From Solirubrobacteraceae bacterium (lineage in GTDB: Bacteria > Actinomycetota > Thermoleophilia > Solirubrobacterales > Solirubrobacteraceae): a DNA stretch of 64,000 nucleotides. Positions within the stretch are counted from its first letter, which is position 1; the number at the start of each line of letters is the position of its first letter. The notes under the pieces were generated by a model. The model did not search any database. It saw only the letters and a program-made list of their open reading frames with translations, and was not told where the DNA came from. Shown here in pieces: positions 7,792 through 15,142 of this stretch. The stretch spans positions 151,124-215,123 of the forward strand of contig JAJCYD010000007.1 in the NCBI GenBank assembly GCA_029263125.1, written 5' to 3'. A program made the position numbers and the translations under genes.

Positions 7792-8985
7792 ATGGACGCA
7801 TGCCGCACCCCCGTCGCAGGCCGGGCGGACCGCTGCCCGGGCGTGCTGGACCCGCACGAGGCGGCCGATGGCCGGCTGGTCCGCGTGCGCGTGCCGGGCG
7901 GGCGCATCGACGCGGCCGGGTTGCGTGCCGTCGCCGACGTGGCGGCGCTCGGCAATGGCATCGTCGAGCTGACGTCGCGCGCGAGCCTGCAGATCCGCGG
8001 GCTCGCCGCCGACGCCGGTCAGGCGGTCGTGGTGGGCCTGCGCTCCGGCGGCCTGCTGGCGTCGCCGGAGCACGACCGTGTCCGCAACGTGCTCGCCAGT
8101 CCGGTCGCCGGGCGCCATCCGCGTTCGCACACCGCCACCGACGAGGTCGTGGTCGCCTTCGACGAGGCGCTGTGCTCGGACGCGGGTCTCGCGTCGTTGC
8201 CGGGACGCTTCCTGTTCGCCTTCGACGACGGGAGCGCCATCGCCGATTGGCGGCGAGCCGACGTCGGGCTCGTGGCGCTGGGATCCGCAACGTTCGAGCT
8301 GTGGATCGGCGGCCGCCCGACGACGTTGCTGGCCTCACCGCACGACGCGCCGCGGCTCGCGCTCGCCGCCGCCGGCGCCTTCCTGCAGCGCGCCGGCGGA
8401 GCGTGGCACGTCGCCGACCTCGACGACGGCGCGCGGCGGATCGCATGCGCACTCGGCGGCGAGCTGCGCGACCGCCTGCCGCAAGCGACGCGGGACCTGC
8501 CCGCCGGCGTGCTCGAGCAGCTCGACGGGCGCGTCGCCGTGACGGCGCTCGCGCCGCTTGGCCGCCTCAGCGGCGCCGACGTGCTCGCGCTCGCGGCGCT
8601 CGCCGGTGAGGTCCGGCTGTCTGCGGCTCGCACGCTGACGATCGTCGACGTCGCCCGCGACGACGTGCACGCGTTGACCGCGGCGCTGACCGCGCTCGGC
8701 CTCGTCACGGCGCCCGGGTCCGGCTGGCAGGGCCTGTCGGCATGCGCCGGTCTGGGCGCCTGCTCCGGCGCGCGCGTGGATGTGCGTGCCGCGGCGACGG
8801 CTCGGGCTCGGGTGCGCGAATCCGACGCCCCGCCGGAGCACTGGTCGGCGTGCGAGCGTGGTTGCGGACGCCCGCGCGACGTGGCGATCGAGATCTGCGC
8901 GACCGGCGGTGGGCTGGCCGTCGGCGACCTCCATGTCGGCGACGTGCCGGCGGCGCTCGCGCTGCTCGCGGACAGCCCCCCGTGA
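7792..8985 (+). CDS. cobG: Precorrin-3B synthase CobG (397 aa)
   Basis: CobG is the O2-using monooxygenase of the aerobic B12 route (precorrin-3A to precorrin-3B), related to nitrite/sulfite reductases and carrying a 4Fe-4S cluster. Ferredoxin-like halves are recognisable (GIVELTSRASLQIRGL near residue 61). The four cluster cysteines sit in SACAGLGACSGAR and HWSACERGCGRP near residues 315-365. Its presence marks the pathway as oxygen-dependent. It is the first gene of a plus-strand operon cobG-cobH-cobIJ-cobF with 4-base overlaps, has an AGGAGG site 7 nt before ATG, and follows a cobalamin riboswitch. Confidence 0.93.
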   Translation: MDACRTPVAGRADRCPGVLDPHEAADGRLVRVRVPGGRIDAAGLRAVADVAALGNGIVELTSRASLQIRGLAADAGQAVVVGLRSGGLLASPEHDRVRNVLASPVAGRHPRSHTATDEVVVAFDEALCSDAGLASLPGRFLFAFDDGSAIADWRRADVGLVALGSATFELWIGGRPTTLLASPHDAPRLALAAAGAFLQRAGGAWHVADLDDGARRIACALGGELRDRLPQATRDLPAGVLEQLDGRVAVTALAPLGRLSGADVLALAALAGEVRLSAARTLTIVDVARDDVHALTAALTALGLVTAPGSGWQGLSACAGLGACSGARVDVRAAATARARVRESDAPPEHWSACERGCGRPRDVAIEICATGGGLAVGDLHVGDVPAALALLADSPP

Positions 8986-9611
8986 CCGCCTACATCCGCG
9001 ACGGCGCGGAGATCTATCGCCGCTCGTTTCAGACGATCCGCTCCGAGGCCGACCTCGACGGGCTGGAGGTGGTGCTCGAACGCACCGTCGTGCGGATGAT
9101 CCACGCGTGTGGGATGGTCGACCTCGCGGCCGACGTCGCCGCCTCGCCGGGCTTCGGACCGGCCGCCGAGCGGGCGCTGCGAGCCGGGGCGCCGATCCTC
9201 TGCGACACGTCGATGGTCGCCGCCGGGGTGACCCGCGCGCGCCTGCCCGCCGGCAACGACGTCGTCTGCACGCTCGCCGACGAGCGCGTCGCGTCGCTCG
9301 CACGGGAGCTCGGCACGACGCGCAGTGCCGCCGCGCTGCAGCTGTGGCGCCCGCGGCTGGAGGGATCGGTCGTCGTCGTCGGCAACGCGCCGACCGCGCT
9401 GTTCGCGCTGCTGGAGATGCTCGAGCGCGACGCCGTCGCCGGGCCCGCGGCGGTCATCGGCGTCCCGGTCGGCTTCATCGGCGCGGCGGAGTCGAAGGTC
9501 GCGCTGGCCACGCACCCGGCGGTCGCCGAGCACCTCGTGGTGCACGGCCGTCGCGGTGGCAGCGCGATCGCCGCGGCGGCGGTCAACGCGCTGGCGAGCG
9601 CGACCGAATGA
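8982..9611 (+). CDS. cobH: Precorrin-8X methylmutase CobH/CbiC (209 aa)
   Basis: CobH moves a methyl group from C-11 to C-12, converting precorrin-8X to hydrogenobyrinate. The catalytic His is in RMIHACGMVD near residue 40. Further family blocks are GAPILCDTSMVAAGV, PTALFALLEML and GVPVGFIGAAESK. The length is normal. The GTG start (8982) overlaps the cobG stop in a GTGA arrangement, and the first residues VTAYIRDGAEIYRRSF match family starts, so the upstream in-frame ATG inside cobG is not used. Confidence 0.94.
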   Translation: MTAYIRDGAEIYRRSFQTIRSEADLDGLEVVLERTVVRMIHACGMVDLAADVAASPGFGPAAERALRAGAPILCDTSMVAAGVTRARLPAGNDVVCTLADERVASLARELGTTRSAAALQLWRPRLEGSVVVVGNAPTALFALLEMLERDAVAGPAAVIGVPVGFIGAAESKVALATHPAVAEHLVVHGRRGGSAIAAAAVNALASATE

Positions 9612-11071
9612 GCGGATGCCTGTACGGCGTCGGCGTCGGTCCCGGCGACCCCGAGCTGCTGACGCTGAAGGCCGCGCGCGTGATCGAGGCGGCGGGCGTC
9701 GTGGCCTACCCCGTGGCCCGGCACGGCCGCAGCGTCGCTCGCGCGATCGCCGCGTCGCACCTGCGCGCGGACGCGATCGAGATCGCGCTGACCTATCCGG
9801 TGACGACCGAGACGACCGATCACCCCGGTGGTTACGAGGGCGCCCTGTGCGCCTTCTACGACGACGCCGCGGCGACGATCGCCGCGCACCTCGATGGCGG
9901 GCGCGACGTCGCCGTGCTGTGCGAGGGCGACCCGTTCTTCTACGGCTCCTACATGTACCTGCACGAGCGCCTCGCCCCGCGCTTTGCGACCGAGGTCGTC
10001 GCGGGCGTGACCTCGTTCAGCGCCGCGGCCGCCTCGGCCGGTATGCCGCTGGCCAAGCGCGACGACGTGCTCAGCGTGCTGCCCGGCACGCTGTCGCCCG
10101 ATGCGCTGGCGGCGCACCTCCAGGGCGCCGACGCGTCCGTCGTGATCAAGCTCGGGCGCACCTTTGACGGCGTGCGCGCGGCGGCGGAGGCCGCCGGCGT
10201 GGCCGGGCGCGCGGTGTACGTCGAGCGCGCGAGCTCGGAGAGCGAGCGGCGCGTGGCGCTGCGCGATGTCGAGGGTCCCGTGCCGTACATGTCGCTCGTG
10301 CTCGTCCCCGCGGCGCGTCGGGCAGCGACCGCGCGAGCCGGCCGGCCGGGCAGCGTCGTGGTCGTGGGCATCGGGCCCGCCGGGGTGCGCTGGCTGACAC
10401 ACGAGGCGCACGTCGAGCTGGCCGCGGCCGACGACCTCGTCGGCTATGAGGCCTACCTGGCGCGCGTGCCGGTGCGACGGGGGCAGCGCCGTCACGCCAG
10501 CGACAACCGCGTCGAGGCGCAGCGCGCGCGCCACGCCCTCAAGCTTGCCGCCGGCGGGTCGCGCGTGGCGGTCGTGTCCTCGGGCGATCCTGGCATCTTC
10601 GCGATGGCCGCCGCCGTGTTCGAGCAGGCGGAGTCCAATGGCGCCGTGGACGTGCGCGTCGTGCCCGGGCTGTCGGCGATGCAGGCCGTTGCGGCGCGCG
10701 TCGGCGCGCCCCTGGGCCACGACTTCTGCGTGATCTCGCTGTCTGATCAGCTCAAGCCCTGGGAGGTCGTGGAGCGGCGACTGCAAGCCGCCGGCGCGGC
10801 CGACCTCGTGCTCGCGCTGTACAACCCCGCATCGCGCTCGCGCCGTGAGCAGCTGCACCGCGCCTTTGAGATCCTGCGCGAGCATCGCGCGCTGCAGACC
10901 CCGGTGGTCGTAGCTCGCGCCGTTGGCGCGCCCGACGAGCAGGTCACGGTCGCGACGCTCGCCGACGTCGATCTCGGCGTGGTCGACATGCGCACGCTGC
11001 TGATCGTCGGGTCCTCGACGACGCGCGTGACCGCCGGCGGCGCCGTCTACACCCCGCGCCGCTACCCATGA
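9608..11071 (+). CDS. cobIJ: Fused CobI-CobJ: precorrin-2 C20- and precorrin-3B C17-methyltransferase (487 aa)
   Basis: Two SAM-dependent tetrapyrrole methylases in one chain. The N-terminal half (about 1-235) is CobI (C20): it starts YGVGVGPGDPELLTLKAA and has CEGDPFFYGSYMYLHERL and GVTSFSAAAASAGMPL. The second half (about 243-487) is CobJ/CbiH (C17, ring contraction): VVVVGIGPAG, SSGDPGIFAMAAAVFE, ALYNPASRSRR. CobI-CobJ fusions are known in actinobacteria. The two activities flank the CobG step, so the fusion may help channel labile intermediates. ATG 9608 overlaps the cobH stop (ATGA). Confidence 0.93.
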   Translation: MSGCLYGVGVGPGDPELLTLKAARVIEAAGVVAYPVARHGRSVARAIAASHLRADAIEIALTYPVTTETTDHPGGYEGALCAFYDDAAATIAAHLDGGRDVAVLCEGDPFFYGSYMYLHERLAPRFATEVVAGVTSFSAAAASAGMPLAKRDDVLSVLPGTLSPDALAAHLQGADASVVIKLGRTFDGVRAAAEAAGVAGRAVYVERASSESERRVALRDVEGPVPYMSLVLVPAARRAATARAGRPGSVVVVGIGPAGVRWLTHEAHVELAAADDLVGYEAYLARVPVRRGQRRHASDNRVEAQRARHALKLAAGGSRVAVVSSGDPGIFAMAAAVFEQAESNGAVDVRVVPGLSAMQAVAARVGAPLGHDFCVISLSDQLKPWEVVERRLQAAGAADLVLALYNPASRSRREQLHRAFEILREHRALQTPVVVARAVGAPDEQVTVATLADVDLGVVDMRTLLIVGSSTTRVTAGGAVYTPRRYP

Positions 11072-11838
11072 GGCGCGTGTCGGTGATCGGGATCGGCGCG
11101 GGCAACCCCGACGACCTCACGCTCGCGGCGATCGCGGCGATCGCCGCGGCCGACGTCTTCTTCGTGATCGACAAGCCGGGCGCGCGCGAGGAGCTCTCGC
11201 GCGCGCGCCTGGCGATCATCGACCGCCATGCGCCGGGCTCGGGGCAGCGCACGGCCCTCGTCGAGGACCCGCAGCGCGACCGGTCGGCGGAGGCATACGT
11301 CGAGGCCGTGGACGACTGGCGCGCGCGCCGGGCAACCGCCTGGGGCCGGCTGATCGCCCGCGAGCTGGCCGGCGACGAGCACGGCGCGTTCCTCGTCTGG
11401 GGCGACCCGGCGCTCTATGACAGCACGATCGCGGTGCTCGACCGGATCGCCGCCGACGGGACGTTGGCCTTCGAGCTGGACGTCATCCCCGGCATCAGCG
11501 CCATCGCGTCGCTGACGGCGCGCCATCGCATCGCGCTGAACCGGGTCGGCCAGGCCGTGCTCGTGACGACGGGGCGGCGACTCGCCGCGGGCCTGGACTC
11601 CGACGCGGCGGACGTCGTCGTGATGCTCGACGCGGGCTGCGCGTTCACGACGGTCGCCGACCGCGACCTGGAGATCTACTGGGGCGCGTACCTCGGCACC
11701 GAGGACGAGCTGCTCGTCTCCGGCCGCCTCGCCGACGTCGCCGACGACATCGTCCGCTTGCGTGCGCAGGCGCGGGCGCGCAAGGGCTGGATCATGGACA
11801 CCTACCTGCTTCGCAAGCCCAGCGCAGCGCTGCGCTGA
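11068..11838 (+). CDS. cobF: Precorrin-6A synthase (deacetylating) CobF (256 aa)
   Basis: CobF methylates C-1 of precorrin-5 and releases the acetyl unit, a step unique to the aerobic pathway. The sequence starts VSVIGIGAGNPDDLTLAA (the SAM-binding methylase N-motif) and has WGDPALYDSTIAVLDRI near residue 111 and VIPGISAIASLTARH. The C-terminus ARARKGWIMDTYLLRKPS matches the family. ATG 11068 overlaps the cobIJ stop. Its last 47 bases overlap the convergent cobK gene on the other strand. Confidence 0.93.
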   Translation: MRRVSVIGIGAGNPDDLTLAAIAAIAAADVFFVIDKPGAREELSRARLAIIDRHAPGSGQRTALVEDPQRDRSAEAYVEAVDDWRARRATAWGRLIARELAGDEHGAFLVWGDPALYDSTIAVLDRIAADGTLAFELDVIPGISAIASLTARHRIALNRVGQAVLVTTGRRLAAGLDSDAADVVVMLDAGCAFTTVADRDLEIYWGAYLGTEDELLVSGRLADVADDIVRLRAQARARKGWIMDTYLLRKPSAALR

Positions 11839-12526
11839 CGCCCGTCACGGTGGCCGTCTCCCGGCGCGGGGGCCGGCGCACGACGATGACCGGCAGGCCG
11901 CGCTCGCGCGCGGCGTGCAGCTTGGCGACGGTGTGCGGGCCGCCGCTGTCCTTCGTGACGACGACGTCGATGCCGTGCTCGTCGATCAGGGCGAGCTCTC
12001 CGGCGATGTCGTAGGGCCCGCGGTCGAGCAGCAGCTCGTGGTGGCGCGGCAGCGGCGGGGACGGTGGGTCGACGCAGCGCACGAGAAACCACGCGTCATC
12101 GCGCGAGGCGAACGCCGCGAGGCCCTGGCGACCGGTCGTCAGCAGCACCCGCGCGCCGGCCGTGATCGCGCCGGCGGCGCCGGCGAGGTCCTGCACCCAC
12201 TGCCAGCGGTCGCCCTCGCGTTCGCGGTATCCGGGGCGCTCGAGGCGCAGCAGCGGGACGTTCGCCTGCGGGCACGCCCGTGCCGCAGACGACGAGATGC
12301 GCTCGGCGAAGGGATGGGTCGCGTCGACGACCGCGCGCACGCGATGCTCATCGATCCAGCCGGCCAGCGCGTCGGGTCCGCCGAAGCCGCCGATTCGCGT
12401 GTGTCCCGGCGGCAGCCGCGGGTTGCTGACACGACCGGCAAGCGATGTCGTCACCGGCACCCCGGCGGCGTGCAGTCCGGCGGCCAGTTCGCGTGCTTCG
12501 GCGGTCCCTCCGAGGATCAGGATCAT
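11792..12526 (-). CDS. cobK: Precorrin-6A reductase CobK (244 aa)
   Basis: NADPH-dependent reductase making precorrin-6B. It begins MILILGGTAEARELAAGLHA, the CobK/CbiJ start with the GGT-E-A-R nucleotide-binding loop. It continues with VVDATHPFAERIS (about residue 65), LLTTGRQGL and VVTKDSGG (about residue 190), all conserved. It is the only ring-synthesis gene that lies alone: it converges on cobF with a 47-base antisense overlap and is divergent from a small plus-strand operon. No riboswitch or clear ribosome binding site is seen upstream. Upstream reading to 12697 is possible but looks non-coding. Confidence 0.92.
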   Translation of the reverse strand: MILILGGTAEARELAAGLHAAGVPVTTSLAGRVSNPRLPPGHTRIGGFGGPDALAGWIDEHRVRAVVDATHPFAERISSSAARACPQANVPLLRLERPGYREREGDRWQWVQDLAGAAGAITAGARVLLTTGRQGLAAFASRDDAWFLVRCVDPPSPPLPRHHELLLDRGPYDIAGELALIDEHGIDVVVTKDSGGPHTVAKLHAARERGLPVIVVRRPPRRETATVTGVSAALRWACEAGRCP

Positions 12527-12600
12527 CGGAGGCGAGCGTGGCACACCTGCGACCCCCGATCGTGTACAACGCCTGCACGACTTCCGAGGAGGTGAGCACC

Positions 12601-12927
12601 GTGCAGTGGGGAGCAGCGAGGACCAGCGTCGACACGATCCGCCGCTATGGCGAGCTCGCCGACCAGGGCGGCGACGCCTCCGCGGTCGCCGACGCATGGA
12701 CAGCCGCGGAATTCGACGACGAGATGACCACGCGCTGGCTGGAGGCGCGGTGCTTCGATCCGCAGTCCGCGCGCGAGCTGGCCGAGCTCGACGTCAGCCC
12801 CGAGCAGGCCTCCAAGCGCACGCGCGACGGGGCCGGCGGGGACTACATCGACACGATCGCCTTCAAGGTCGCCAAGGGCCATCTGTCCGCGCGCCAGGGC
12901 GCGGCTCGCGCGGCGTCGAGCCGATGA
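12601..12927 (+). CDS. Hypothetical acidic protein (108 aa)
   Basis: I do not recognise this protein. It is acidic and mostly helical, with one Cys (ARCFDPQSARELAELDVSP near residue 50) and a C-terminal part resembling a short helix-turn segment. GTG 12601 is chosen because GAGGAGG (12586-12592) lies 8 nt upstream; longer starts near 12539 would read through that site and overlap the cobK 5' end. It is translationally coupled (ATGA) to the CxxC protein that follows, so the two probably work together. A role in B12 synthesis is suggested only by position. Confidence 0.65.
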   Translation: MQWGAARTSVDTIRRYGELADQGGDASAVADAWTAAEFDDEMTTRWLEARCFDPQSARELAELDVSPEQASKRTRDGAGGDYIDTIAFKVAKGHLSARQGAARAASSR

Positions 12928-13148
12928 GCGAGGTCGGCAAGGACTTCCCCGAGCCACGGCCGCACCCCAACACGCTGCCGTGCGCCGACTGCGGTCACGT
13001 ATGGTTCGAGGGCGAGCGCCGCCACCAGTACGTCGAGGCCGACGGCACGATCACGATCGAGCAGGACGCCGACGTCGTGTGCCAGCTCTGCCACGTCAAG
13101 CGCACGCGGCCGGTCAGCGGCGGCGACGAGGGGGTCAAGTACTGGTAG
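12924..13148 (+). CDS. Small zinc-ribbon-like protein (74 aa)
   Basis: Two CxxC pairs, CADCGH (residues 20-25) and CQLCHV (about residue 53), are separated by about 30 residues, as in a zinc ribbon or rubredoxin-like fold. Between them is a strand-rich acidic segment (EADGTITIEQDADVV). The start ATG overlaps the stop of the preceding gene. The function is unknown; a metal-binding or nucleic-acid-associated role is possible. It ends in a bidirectional terminator shared with cobM. Confidence 0.7.
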   Translation: MSEVGKDFPEPRPHPNTLPCADCGHVWFEGERRHQYVEADGTITIEQDADVVCQLCHVKRTRPVSGGDEGVKYW

Positions 13149-13199
13149 GGGGCGTGTCGAATAGCTCGCGCTGGGCGCGACTCATTCGACACACCCCCT
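13147..13199. terminator. Bidirectional hairpin between convergent genes
   Basis: Arm AGGGGGCGTGTCGAAT (13147-13162) pairs with ATTCGACACACCCCCT (13184-13199), 15 of 16 bases matching, with a 21-nt loop. It spans the stops of the zinc-ribbon gene (plus) and cobM (minus). There is no long T-run, so it may act as a barrier or mRNA stabiliser rather than a classic terminator. Confidence 0.65.
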
Positions 13200-13940
13200 G
13201 CCGCGGTCACGCTCGGCGGAGTACAGGTGGCTCTCGCCGGCGCCTCCCGCCTCCAGCGCCGGCCCCACGAGGATCGTCGCGGTGCGGCGGACGCCGGCGT
13301 CGCGAACCTGGCCGGCGATCGTGGCCAGGGTGCCCGTCAGCACGATCTCGTCGGGCCAGCTGGCTCGTGCGACGACCGCGGCCGGGCAGTGCTCGCCGTA
13401 GTGGGCCATCAGCGTCGCGACAATCTCCTCGATCGCCTGCGCGCCGAGGTGGACGACGAGCGTCGCTCCGTGCGCCGCGAGGTCGGCGAGGCGCTCCCCG
13501 CCGGGCATCGCCGAGGCCCGCTTGCCGTAGCGCGTGAGGATGACCGTCTGGGCGACGCCCGGGACGGTCAGCTCGCGGCCCAGCGCGGCAGCGGCGGCGG
13601 CGAACGCGGGCACGCCGGGCGTCACGTCCCACGGGATCTCGAGCTCGTCGAGGCGTCGCATCTGCTCGGCGACCGCGCTGTAGATCGAGAGGTCACCGGA
13701 GTGCAGGCGGGCGGCGTCATGGCCGGCGTGGTGGGCGGCTCGCAGCTCGTCGACGATCTCGTCGAGCGTGAGGTCCTGGGTGTCGACGATGCGGGCGCCG
13801 GCGGGCGCGTTGCCGACGATCTCCGGCGAGACGAGCGCGCCCGCGTACAGGCACACCGGGCTGCCCGCGATCAGGCGCTGGGCGCGCAGCGTGAGCAGGT
13901 CGGGCGCGCCGGGGCCGGCGCCGATGAAGTGCACGGTCAC
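13182..13940 (-). CDS. cobM: Precorrin-4 C11-methyltransferase CobM (252 aa)
   Basis: SAM-dependent methylase that converts precorrin-4 to precorrin-5. Family blocks: HFIGAGPGAPDLLTLRAQRL at the start, CLYAGALVSPEIV, RLHSGDLSIYSAVAEQMRRL near residue 80, and TPGVPAFAAAAAALG. The end GAGESHLYSAERDRGRG resembles the conserved SxLYxxxFxHxFR tail. GTG 13940 overlaps the cobL stop (GTGA) and is preferred over the upstream in-frame ATG. It is the last gene of the ten-gene minus-strand operon. Confidence 0.93.
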   Translation of the reverse strand: MTVHFIGAGPGAPDLLTLRAQRLIAGSPVCLYAGALVSPEIVGNAPAGARIVDTQDLTLDEIVDELRAAHHAGHDAARLHSGDLSIYSAVAEQMRRLDELEIPWDVTPGVPAFAAAAAALGRELTVPGVAQTVILTRYGKRASAMPGGERLADLAAHGATLVVHLGAQAIEEIVATLMAHYGEHCPAAVVARASWPDEIVLTGTLATIAGQVRDAGVRRTATILVGPALEAGGAGESHLYSAERDRGRGCVE

Positions 13941-15142
13941 GGCTTGATGGCCGTCCACTGCACGACGGGCATCTGCGCGCGCCAGGAGGTGAACGCGCCG
14001 AGCGGCTCGGCGTGGGAGATCTCGATGCGCACGAGCTGGCCGCCGCGGGTCGCGCGGGCCTGCACGAGCGCCTGCTCACCCTCCAAGGTCACGGCGTTGG
14101 CGACGATGCGCCCGCCTGCGTCCAGCGCCTTCCAGCAGGCGGCCAGGAGTCCATCCGTCGTCAGGCCGCCGCCGATGAAGATCGCGTCGGGTGACGGCAG
14201 GCCGTCGAGCGCGCCGGGCGCCCGGCCGACGCGGACCTCCAGCTCCGGAACGCCGAGCGTGAGCGCGTTGCGCTGCGCCTGCTGCGCGCGGTCGCGGCGC
14301 TCCTCGATGGCGATCGCCTGCGCGGTCGGCTCCGCGCGCAGCCACTCGATCGCGATCGAGCCGCTCGCGGCGCCGACGTCCCACAGGCACTGGCCGGGGC
14401 CGGGCGCCAGCGCGGCGAGCGTCATCGCGCGGACGTGGCGCTTGGTGAGCTGGCCGTCGCCGCCGTAGGCGTCGTCGAGCAGGCCGGGGACGCGCGGCAG
14501 CAGCGGCGTTCCGGGCACCGCGCGGCACTCGATCGCGACGGCGTGCAGCGGATCGGCCCAGCGCGAGCCCCACGTCGCCGGCGTCAGCTCGACGATCCGC
14601 TCGGCCGGGCCGCCGAGCTGCTCGAGCACGACGAACCGGCTGGCGCCGTACCCGCGCGCGATCAGGATGCGCGCGATCCGCGCAGCGCCGTTCTCGCCGG
14701 TGACGTAGGCGACGATCCTGCGGCCGGGGGCCAGCTCGCGAACGACGGTCTCCGGGGGCCGCGCGACGGCGCTGACGAGCCGTACCTCGGCGGCCGGCCA
14801 GCCCAACCGCGCGCAGGCGAGCGCGAAGGCGGACGGGTGCGGGTGGACGTCCAGACGCTCCGCTCCGAGCCGGCGCGCGAGCGTGGCGCCGATGCCATGC
14901 AGCATCGGATCGCCGCTGGCGAGCACGCACAGCCTGGCGTCGGTGCGCTGCGCGAGCTCGTCGATCAGCGGCTGCATCGGCGATGGCCACGCGCGTGTGT
15001 TCGCCGTGACGTCCGACGCGAGCAGCGCGAGCTGGCGCTCGGAGCCGATGACCTCCTCGGCGCCGAGGATCGCGTCGCGGGCGTGCTCGCCGAGCCCGGC
15101 CCAGCCGTCGGCCCCGATTCCGACGACGGCGATCGGCCTCAT
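13937..15142 (-). CDS. cobL: Precorrin-6Y C5,15-methyltransferase (decarboxylating) CobL (401 aa)
   Basis: Bifunctional enzyme giving precorrin-8X. The N-terminal CbiE-like tetrapyrrole methylase (about 1-205) begins IAVVGIGADGWAGL and contains VLASGDPMLHGIGATLARRL. The C-terminal CbiT-like domain (about 225-401), a class I methyltransferase, has LTKRHVRAMTLAAL and the SAM-binding LWDVGAASGSIAIEWLR. The length is that of full CobL, so both catalytic halves are kept. It overlaps its neighbours by ATGA (cobU-cobC) and GTGA (cobM). Confidence 0.93.
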   Translation of the reverse strand: MRPIAVVGIGADGWAGLGEHARDAILGAEEVIGSERQLALLASDVTANTRAWPSPMQPLIDELAQRTDARLCVLASGDPMLHGIGATLARRLGAERLDVHPHPSAFALACARLGWPAAEVRLVSAVARPPETVVRELAPGRRIVAYVTGENGAARIARILIARGYGASRFVVLEQLGGPAERIVELTPATWGSRWADPLHAVAIECRAVPGTPLLPRVPGLLDDAYGGDGQLTKRHVRAMTLAALAPGPGQCLWDVGAASGSIAIEWLRAEPTAQAIAIEERRDRAQQAQRNALTLGVPELEVRVGRAPGALDGLPSPDAIFIGGGLTTDGLLAACWKALDAGGRIVANAVTLEGEQALVQARATRGGQLVRIEISHAEPLGAFTSWRAQMPVVQWTAIKP

